DNA from: Asaia bogorensis
GTDB lineage: Bacteria > Pseudomonadota > Alphaproteobacteria > Reyranellales > Reyranellaceae
Direction: 5' to 3'
NCBI GenBank assembly: GCA_945905835.1
Contig: CAMDQJ010000033.1
Location: 1-37,844 of the forward strand
Length of the DNA: 37,844 nt
Shown one piece after another: positions 32,115-37,844 of this stretch. The stretch's first letter is position 1. Each line of letters begins with the position of its first letter. The notes under the pieces were generated by a model. That model made no database searches. It saw only the letters and a program-made list of their open reading frames with translations, and had not been told where the DNA came from. The position numbers were made by a program, and so were the translations under genes.

Positions 32115-35039
32115 TCAGGCCAGCGCCCGCTCCAGAACCTGGGCCACGTGTACCGCCTGTCGGTTCGCGCCGTCGGCGATCTGGTGGCGGCAGGAGGTGC
32201 CGTCGGCCACGATCAGGGTGTCGGCATCGGCCTTCATGACGGCGGGTAGCAGCGAGAGCTCGGCCATGGCGAGCGAGGCGTCGTAGTGCTCGACCTCGTA
32301 GCCGAAGCTGCCGGCCATGCCGCAGCAGCTCGACTCGATGGTGCCGACGGTGAGGCCCGGAACCAATGCCAACGTCTCCTGCACCGCGCTCATGGCACCG
32401 AACGCCTTCTGGTGGCAGTGGCCGTGCAGCAGCGCGTTCTTCTCCGGCAAGGCCTTGAGCGCCAGCTTGAGCCGCCCCGCCTTGTTCTCGCGCGCCAGGA
32501 ACTCCTCGAACAGGAACGAAAGATCCGAGACCTTCCTGGCCTCCTCGCCCAACCCCATGACGAGATACTCATCGCGCAACGAGAACAGACAGGAAGGTTC
32601 CAACCCGACGATCGGCACGCCCCTGGCGACATAAGGTGCCAGTGCTGCCAGCAGGCGCCGGGCCTCGACCCGCGCCTTGTCCATGAGGCCGGTGGCGAGA
32701 TAGGTCCGCCCGCAGCACAGCGGCCGCTCGCCGCGCGGTGGCCGCGCCATCGCGACCTTGTGGCCTGCGGCTTCCAGCACGCGGCGCGCGGCCCGCATCA
32801 CGTCAGGCTCGAAATTGTTGGCGAAGGTGTCGGCGAACAGCACGACCGTGGGCTCGGCAGCGTCGTCAGGCGTCGTTCCCAGGAACGTCTTGCCGAGCCA
32901 GGTCGGCAGCGAGCGCGGTCCGGCAAAGCCGATGATGGCGCGGCCGACGGCGGCGAAGTTGAACAGCCACGGCAGGCGATTGGCCCATGGCGCGTAGCGC
33001 GGCAGCTCGGCGATCAGGCGGTCGCGCAGCGACAGACCGCGCTTGGCCGTTTGCGCCGCCTTCACCTCGATCTTCATGCGCGCCATGTCGACGCCGGTCG
33101 GGCAGTCGCGCTTGCAGCCCTTGCACGACACGCAAAGATCCATCGCCTTGGCGACGTCGTCGGACGCCAGCGCCTCGGGACCGAGCTGGCCCGAGAGGGC
33201 AAGCCGCAGCGTATTGGCGCGGCCGCGCGTCAGATGGATCTCGTCGCGCGTGATGCGGAAGGAGGGGCACATGGTGCCGGCATCGAACTTCCGGCAATGG
33301 CCGTTGTTGTTGCACATCTCCGCGGCCTTCGCGAAGCCTTGGGTCGGATCGCCGCCGCTGCCCGGCGCGCTCAGCGCCTCGGTCATCGGATCGTTCTGCA
33401 CGTTCCACGCCGACCAATCGAGCGCGGGCTTCAACTCGATGCTGCGATAACCCGGCTTGAAGCGGAACAGGGAGCGGTCGTCCATCTTCGTCGGCCGCAC
33501 GATCTTGCCGGGATTGAGGGTGCCCTGCGGATCGAACAGGTCCTTGACGGCTTCGAACGCCTTGGTGAGCTGCGGTCCGAACTGCCAGGCCACCCATTCC
33601 GACCGCACCAGCCCGTCGCCATGCTCGCCCGAGAAGGCGCCCTTGTATTCGCGGACCAGCGCGGATGCTTCCTCGGCGATGGCGCGCATCTTGGTGGCGC
33701 CCTCGCGGCGCATGTCGAGGATCGGCCGGACATGCAGCGTGCCGACCGAGGCGTGGGCGTACCACGTGCCCCTGGTGCCGTGTTTGGTGAATACGTCGGT
33801 GAGGCGCTGCGTATAGTCCGCCAGGTGCTCGAGCGGCACGGCGCAATCCTCGATGAAGGACACGGGCTTACCGTCGCCTTTCATCGACATCATGATGTTG
33901 AGGCCGGCCTTGCGCACTTCCCACAGCGCGGATTGGGCCTTGGCCTCCGGCATCTGCACGACGCTGCCCGGCAGGCCGAGATCGCCCATCAGCTCGACCA
34001 GGCGGCGCAGGTCACCCAGCTGCACGTCGGGGTCCTCGCCCGCGAACTCGACCAGCAGGATCGCCTCGGGCGCGCCGATCAGGGCGCGCTCGATCACCGG
34101 GCGGAACGCCGGATTGGCGCGGGCGAGCTCGATCATCGTGCGGTCGACCAGTTCGACCGCCGTCGGCTTCAGCTTGACGATGTGCTGGGCGCTTTCCATC
34201 GCCTTGTGGAAGTTCTGGAAGTTGACGACGCCCAGCGCGCGGTGCCGGGGCAACGGCTGGAGCCTGAGCGTCAGCCGGCGCGTAACGGCGAGCGTGCCCT
34301 CGCTGCCGACCAGCAGATGCGAGAGGTTGACCGAATTGTCGGTGGTGTAGGGCCGCTCCGACTGCGGGAAGAAGATGTCGAGGTTGTAGCCGCCGACCCG
34401 GCGCAGGACCTTCGGGTACATGCGCTCGATCTCGTCGCGCTCGGCAAGCGCCAGGGCCGCGATCTTGTCGGCCATGGTGCGCACGGCGGGCGCCATGTCC
34501 TCGGGTCGTGCCGAGTCGAAGCGCGCCTGGGTGCCGTCGGCCAGGATGACGTCGAGGCCGGCCACGTTGTGCACCATGTTGCCGTAGCGGATCGATCGGC
34601 TGCCGCAGGAATTGTTGCCGGCCATGCCGCCCAGCGTGCACTGCGCCGAGGTCGAGACATCGACCGGATACCACAGGCCGTGCGGCCGCAGCCAGGCGTT
34701 GAGGTGGTCGAGCACGATGCCGGGCTGCACCGTGACTTCGGCGCGCACCTTGTCGAAGGCAACGATGTCGCGCAGGTGCTTGCTGACGTCCACGACCAAC
34801 GCCTGTCCCACAGCCTGGCCGCACTGCGAGGTGCCGGCGCCGCGCGCCAGGATCGCCGCGCCGGCATCGCGCGCCACGTCGACGATGGCCGCAAGATCGG
34901 CCTCGTCGCGCGGCACGACGACGCCCACCGGCTCGACCTGGTAGATCGAGGCGTCGGTGGCGTAGCGGCCGCGCGAGGCCCCGTCGAACAGGACCTCGCC
35001 GCGGATCGCGCCGCGCAGGGTTTGTTCGAGGGAACTCAG
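32115..35039 (-). CDS. FAD- and Fe-S-containing D-2-hydroxyacid dehydrogenase (YdiJ-like)
   Basis: The protein of about 974 residues fuses an FAD-linked oxidase of the vanillyl-alcohol-oxidase fold and a GlpC-like iron-sulfur half. The FAD phosphate loop is ARGAGTSQCGQAVG (about residue 75); the Fe-S cysteines are MCNNNGHC and TMCPS (about 573-592) and CVSCKGCKRDCPTG (about 634-646); the CCG-type motifs LCCGRTYLATG, GHCHQKAFG and SSCCGMAGSFG follow. E. coli YdiJ, with this layout, oxidises D-2-hydroxyglutarate; D-lactate and glycolate are alternatives. No ATG fits: the family-like sequence begins at a CTG (35039) overlapping the upstream stop as CTGA, while GTG at 35078 is the nearest standard start. 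Coupling to the Bug gene is likely. Confidence 0.88.
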   Translation of the reverse strand: MSSLEQTLRGAIRGEVLFDGASRGRYATDASIYQVEPVGVVVPRDEADLAAIVDVARDAGAAILARGAGTSQCGQAVGQALVVDVSKHLRDIVAFDKVRAEVTVQPGIVLDHLNAWLRPHGLWYPVDVSTSAQCTLGGMAGNNSCGSRSIRYGNMVHNVAGLDVILADGTQARFDSARPEDMAPAVRTMADKIAALALAERDEIERMYPKVLRRVGGYNLDIFFPQSERPYTTDNSVNLSHLLVGSEGTLAVTRRLTLRLQPLPRHRALGVVNFQNFHKAMESAQHIVKLKPTAVELVDRTMIELARANPAFRPVIERALIGAPEAILLVEFAGEDPDVQLGDLRRLVELMGDLGLPGSVVQMPEAKAQSALWEVRKAGLNIMMSMKGDGKPVSFIEDCAVPLEHLADYTQRLTDVFTKHGTRGTWYAHASVGTLHVRPILDMRREGATKMRAIAEEASALVREYKGAFSGEHGDGLVRSEWVAWQFGPQLTKAFEAVKDLFDPQGTLNPGKIVRPTKMDDRSLFRFKPGYRSIELKPALDWSAWNVQNDPMTEALSAPGSGGDPTQGFAKAAEMCNNNGHCRKFDAGTMCPSFRITRDEIHLTRGRANTLRLALSGQLGPEALASDDVAKAMDLCVSCKGCKRDCPTGVDMARMKIEVKAAQTAKRGLSLRDRLIAELPRYAPWANRLPWLFNFAAVGRAIIGFAGPRSLPTWLGKTFLGTTPDDAAEPTVVLFADTFANNFEPDVMRAARRVLEAAGHKVAMARPPRGERPLCCGRTYLATGLMDKARVEARRLLAALAPYVARGVPIVGLEPSCLFSLRDEYLVMGLGEEARKVSDLSFLFEEFLARENKAGRLKLALKALPEKNALLHGHCHQKAFGAMSAVQETLALVPGLTVGTIESSCCGMAGSFGYEVEHYDASLAMAELSLLPAVMKADADTLIVADGTSCRHQIADGANRQAVHVAQVLERALA

Positions 35040-36037
35040 TCGAGTTTCACCCCGGCCGCTTGCACGACCTTGGCCCACTTCTCGATCTCGCCGCGGATGC
35101 GCTTGGCGAAGTCCGTCGGCTTCTCGCCGCCCATCTGCGCCGTCTGGTCCTTCCAGATCGCCTGCAGCCGCGGGGTCGCCATCGCCTTGGCGCACTCGGC
35201 GTACATGCGCTCGACGATCGGCGCCGGCGTGCCCTTGATCGCCCACAGGCCGTACCAGGTCGAGACGAGCCAGTTCGGCACGCCGACCTCGGCGCCGGTC
35301 GGGATGTCGGGGAACTCGGGCAGGCGCTGCGGCGTCGCCACCGCGAGACCGAGCAGGCGGCCGACGCGGATCTGCGAGGCCGAGGTGCCCATGCCGTCGA
35401 ACATCATGTCGACGTTGCCGGCGAGCAGGTCCTGCATTGCCGGACCGGCGCCGCGATAGGGCACGTGGGTGATCTCGGTCTTGGTCTCGAGCTTGTAGAG
35501 TTCACCCGCCAGATGGTGCGCCGTGCCGGCGCCGGGCGAGGCATAGTTCACCTTGCCGGGGTTCTTCTTGATGTAGTCGTAGAACCCGGCGTAGTTCTTT
35601 ACCGGCACGCGCTGCGGATGGATGGAAATCACCTGCGGCACCAGCGCGATCATGGTGATCGGCTCGAAGGATTTCTCGAGGTCGTAGTCGAGGTTCTTGT
35701 AGATCGAGGGCGCGATGGTGTGATGAACGGCGCCGACGAAGAAGGCGTTGCCGTCGGGCTTCAGCTTGGCGGCCTGCGAGGCGCCGACCGTGCCGCCGGC
35801 CCCGCTTTTGTTGTCGATCAGGATCTGCTGGCCGATCGAATCGCCGATCTGCGCCGCCAGCGGGCGGGCGAAGACGTCGGTGCCGCCGCCGGCCGGAAAC
35901 GGGTTCAGCCAGATGATCGGCGCATTGGGCCAGGCCTGGGCGCGCACGGCGCCCGCCGGAACGATGACCGGCGCGAGGGTGGCCGCCAGGCCGAGCTTCA
36001 GCGCGCGGCGGCGGGATGGTCTGAAAGGTAAAGCCAT
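35036..36037 (-). CDS. Bug/TctC-type tripartite tricarboxylate transporter substrate-binding protein
   Basis: The 333-residue precursor starts MALPFRPSRRRALKLGLAA, a twin-arginine-like signal, then AQAWPNAPIIWLNPFPAGGGTD, where the GGGTD loop is typical of Bug receptors; GAGGTVGASQAAK and VPYRGAGPAMQDLLAGNVDMMFD complete the family pattern. It should bind a carboxylate in the periplasm; the neighbours suggest a hydroxyacid or a related acid. No TctAB permease is present in the window. The ribosome-binding site is GGGAGGAAAC. It lies 34 bases after the gntR stop. Confidence 0.9.
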   Translation of the reverse strand: MALPFRPSRRRALKLGLAATLAPVIVPAGAVRAQAWPNAPIIWLNPFPAGGGTDVFARPLAAQIGDSIGQQILIDNKSGAGGTVGASQAAKLKPDGNAFFVGAVHHTIAPSIYKNLDYDLEKSFEPITMIALVPQVISIHPQRVPVKNYAGFYDYIKKNPGKVNYASPGAGTAHHLAGELYKLETKTEITHVPYRGAGPAMQDLLAGNVDMMFDGMGTSASQIRVGRLLGLAVATPQRLPEFPDIPTGAEVGVPNWLVSTWYGLWAIKGTPAPIVERMYAECAKAMATPRLQAIWKDQTAQMGGEKPTDFAKRIRGEIEKWAKVVQAAGVKLD

Positions 36038-36071
36038 ATTCTTGTTTCCTCCCTTGGTGCGTTTCTTGTCC

Positions 36072-36743
36072 CTATGTCGTCTGCTTGTGCATTTCCCCGA
36101 GCACGACCTCGCGCTTGGCGCGAAGATGCCCGATCAGCACATCACGCAACCGGGCCGGATTGCGTTCGGCCAGCGCCGACAGCATCTCGCGATGCTCGTT
36201 CATCGCGAGATTCCATTTGGCCCGGTTGACGTTCGAGCGAAAGCGCAGCGCATGCAGCCGCGCGTTCAACGCCTTGTATGTCTGGGTAAGAACAGGATTG
36301 CCGGCGACCGCATTGATCTTTTCGTGGATGGCGCGATTGACGCGATAGTAGCCCGGCAGGTCGCTGCGTTTGTAGGCCCGCTCCATTTCGGCTTGCAGCG
36401 TGTCGAGTTCGGCGAGGTCGGGCTCGCTGACGCGCGCGCAAGCCAATTCTCCCGACAGCCCCTCCAGGGCTCCCATCACGTCGAAAGCGTGGCGCACGTC
36501 GTCCTGCGACATCGCCACCACCTGGGCGCCGCGGTTGGGCAGCTGCACCACCAGCCCCTCCGCCGCCAGCATGCGGAAGGCCTCGCGCAGCGGCGTGCGC
36601 GACAGGCCGAGCTGCTCGCAGAGTTCGCGCTCGTTCAGCCGCGCGCCGGCCGGCAGCGCGCCTTCGGTGATCAGCGTGCGCAGCCGTTCCGCCGCCGCTT
36701 CGGGCAGCGCCAGGCGCGCAATGGGAATGGTCGAGCCGTCCAT
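36072..36743 (-). CDS. GntR-family transcriptional regulator, FCD (FadR-C) subfamily
   Basis: The 223-residue protein has the N-terminal winged HTH (NERELCEQLGLSRTPLREAFRML at about residues 37-59) and an all-helical C-terminal FCD ligand-binding domain with the metal-binding histidines in NRAIHEKINAVAGN and MNEHREMLSALAERN. FCD regulators sense organic acids and usually repress neighbouring catabolic genes. The ATG at 36743 follows AGAGGAAAA; an in-frame ATG at 36779 lies within the operator and was rejected. It is the first gene of the gntR-bug-dehydrogenase unit and divergent from the aminotransferase. Confidence 0.9.
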   Translation of the reverse strand: MDGSTIPIARLALPEAAAERLRTLITEGALPAGARLNERELCEQLGLSRTPLREAFRMLAAEGLVVQLPNRGAQVVAMSQDDVRHAFDVMGALEGLSGELACARVSEPDLAELDTLQAEMERAYKRSDLPGYYRVNRAIHEKINAVAGNPVLTQTYKALNARLHALRFRSNVNRAKWNLAMNEHREMLSALAERNPARLRDVLIGHLRAKREVVLGEMHKQTT

Positions 36744-36764
36744 TTTTCCTCTGGACCGAGGTTG

Positions 36765-36784
36765 GCATATTGTATACAAAATGC
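36765..36784. promoter_or_regulatory. Palindromic operator between gntR and the aminotransferase gene
   Basis: The perfect core TTGTATACAA (36770-36779) is extended by GCAT on the left and ATGC on the right; in 20 bases only one pair is unmatched. It agrees with the TNGTNNNACNA-type half-site pattern of FCD/FadR-type GntR regulators. It is 21 bases upstream of gntR and 28 upstream of the aminotransferase start, so it can control both. No other palindrome of this quality is seen in the gap. Confidence 0.7.
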
Positions 36785-36812
36785 AAGGGCCAAGACGAAG
36801 GAACCGAGCAAA

Positions 36813-37844
36813 ATGCGCCTGAATTCACATCCGAGCGGCCGACACTTCCTGCAGATCCCGGGCCCGACCAACGTCCCCGACCGCATCCTGCGCGCAATGG
36901 ACAACCCGACGATCGATCACCGCGGCCCCGAGTTCAATGCGCTCGCCAAGAAGGTACTGCGCGGCATCCGCCAGGTCTTCCAGACCAAGCAGCCGGTCAT
37001 CGTCTATCCCGCCTCGGGTACCGGCGCGTGGGAAGCGGCCCTCGTCAACACGCTGTCGGCCGGCGATACGGTGCTGATGTGGGAGACCGGCCACTTCGCC
37101 TCGCTGTGGAAGAAGATGGCCGACAAGCTCGGCATCAAGTCGGAATTCCTGGGCGGCGACTGGCGCAAGCCCGCCGATCCGGCGGCGATCGAGGCGCGCC
37201 TCAAGCAGGACACCGCGCATGCGATCAAGGCGGTGTGCATCGTCCACAACGAGACCTCGACCGGAGTCGTGACCGACGTCTCGGCCGTGCGCCAGGCGAT
37301 CGACGCCGCCAAGCATCCTGCCCTGCTGCTGGTCGACACCATCTCCTCGCTGGGCTCGATCGACTATCGCCACGACGCCTGGGGCGTCGATGTCACGGTC
37401 GCCGGCTCGCAGAAGGGCCTGATGCTGCCGCCCGGCCTCTCCTTCAATGCCGTAAGCGAAAAGGCCGTTGCCGCTTCCAAGAAGGCCAACACGCCGCGCG
37501 CCTTCTGGAACTGGGAAGAGATGCTGACGGCCAACGCCAATGGCTGGTTCCCCTACACGCCCGCCACCAACCTGATCTACGGCCTGAGTGAGGCCATCGA
37601 CATGCTGACCGAAGAAGGCCTCGACGCCGTGTTCGCTCGCCACGCAAGGCATGCCGAGGCAACGCGCACGGCCGTGAACGCCTGGGGCCTCGAAATCCTG
37701 TGCAGCGATCCCAAGGCCTATAGCGGTTCGCTTACCGCCATCATGATGCCCGAGGGCCATGACGCCGACGCCTTCCGTAAGGTCGCGCTGGAGAACTTCA
37801 ACATGTCGCTCGGCCAGGGCCTCACCAAGGTCGCCGGCAAGGTC
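36813..37844 (+). CDS. Serine/alanine-glyoxylate aminotransferase, 3' end outside window
   Basis: The open frame runs for 344 codons to the end of the window without a stop. It is a class V PLP aminotransferase of the AGXT/SgaA group: the N-terminal HFLQIPGPTNVPDRIL, YPASGTGAWEAALVNTL (phosphate-binding glycine turn), HNETSTGV, LLVDTISSLGSID and the PLP lysine Lys201 in VAGSQKGLMLPPG are all in place, and NWEEML and YTPATNLIYGL follow. These enzymes convert glyoxylate to glycine with serine or alanine as donor. The ATG has AAGGAA about nine bases upstream. Adjacent genes for a D-2-hydroxyacid dehydrogenase and a carboxylate-binding protein support a role in C2/C3 hydroxyacid and glyoxylate metabolism, with GntR control through the palindrome. 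Confidence 0.93.
   Translation, partial: MRLNSHPSGRHFLQIPGPTNVPDRILRAMDNPTIDHRGPEFNALAKKVLRGIRQVFQTKQPVIVYPASGTGAWEAALVNTLSAGDTVLMWETGHFASLWKKMADKLGIKSEFLGGDWRKPADPAAIEARLKQDTAHAIKAVCIVHNETSTGVVTDVSAVRQAIDAAKHPALLLVDTISSLGSIDYRHDAWGVDVTVAGSQKGLMLPPGLSFNAVSEKAVAASKKANTPRAFWNWEEMLTANANGWFPYTPATNLIYGLSEAIDMLTEEGLDAVFARHARHAEATRTAVNAWGLEILCSDPKAYSGSLTAIMMPEGHDADAFRKVALENFNMSLGQGLTKVAGKV

Noticed and set aside
32286..35459. A 1057-codon open frame on the plus strand
   Set aside because: It lies exactly antisense to the FAD/Fe-S dehydrogenase, whose domains and motifs are clear. The long frame results from GC-rich third positions.
36770..37760. Long frames on both strands in the last kilobase
   Set aside because: They overlap the aminotransferase frame, which has no stop before the window ends and carries all family motifs.
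1..37844. CRISPR arrays, tRNA or rRNA genes, prophage, integrase or transposase
   Set aside because: I saw no regularly spaced repeats, no cloverleaf-type sequences and no protein of those families. The only repeats are the REP-like units near 32 kb.

Overview
This is a high-GC, gene-dense chromosomal segment, very probably from an alphaproteobacterium. Several points suggest this: the GC-rich codon third positions, the many periplasmic binding-protein transporters (Liv-type ABC, two Bug/TctC-type proteins, a TRAP-type DctP), the NusB-MTase form of RsmB, the small GIY-YIG protein and the KorCAB-type oxidoreductase. A Reyranella-, Rhodospirillales- or Bradyrhizobium-like organism would fit, but no marker in the window fixes the genus. 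No rRNA, tRNA, CRISPR array, prophage or transposase gene is visible. The content is mostly catabolic and transport genes of a versatile heterotroph.

Layout. 0-5 kb: the 3' part of a soluble lytic transglycosylase, a small monooxygenase-like protein facing it, an L-2-haloacid dehalogenase coupled to a threonine/serine dehydratase-like PLP enzyme, and a membrane adenylate/guanylate cyclase broken by a one-base frameshift. 5-9.7 kb (minus strand): a complete Liv-type ABC operon in the order binding protein, livG, livF, livH, livM, with a good sigma-70 promoter. 9.7-15.1 kb: an SdsA1-like alkyl sulfatase, a YjbR/MmcQ protein, a Bug-type binding protein behind an MFS transporter, and a divergent AraC-type regulator. 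15.1-20.3 kb: a three-gene operon for a 2-oxoacid (probably 2-oxoglutarate) oxidoreductase, consisting of a KorC-like flavoprotein and KorA and KorB, behind a hairpin-rich leader and a TTG start, followed by a small membrane ORF.

20.3-28.6 kb is a zone with damaged genes: a TIR-domain membrane protein lacking half of its TIR domain, a TRAP locus that has lost dctQ and the start of dctM and carries a stop codon in the rest, and the tail of an ABC ATPase. Intact genes lie between them: an SbmA/BacA-YddA-like ABC exporter, dctP, rsmB and an amidohydrolase. 28.6-32.1 kb: an EamA transporter, an Old Yellow Enzyme, NudC and a GIY-YIG gene tightly bracketed by REP-like palindromes. 32.1-37.8 kb: a GntR/FCD regulator, a Bug protein and a YdiJ-like FAD/Fe-S D-2-hydroxyacid dehydrogenase form one operon, divergent from a serine/alanine-glyoxylate aminotransferase. 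A near-perfect palindrome lies between them, so this is probably a glyoxylate/hydroxyacid regulon.

No clearly new biological system is proven here. The best leads are the GIY-YIG gene enclosed by palindromic repeats, the TIR-like/transmembrane/coiled-coil/TIR protein next to a peptide-type exporter, the structured leader of the kor operon, and the recurrent use of a shared CTAG as both stop codons of convergent gene pairs.
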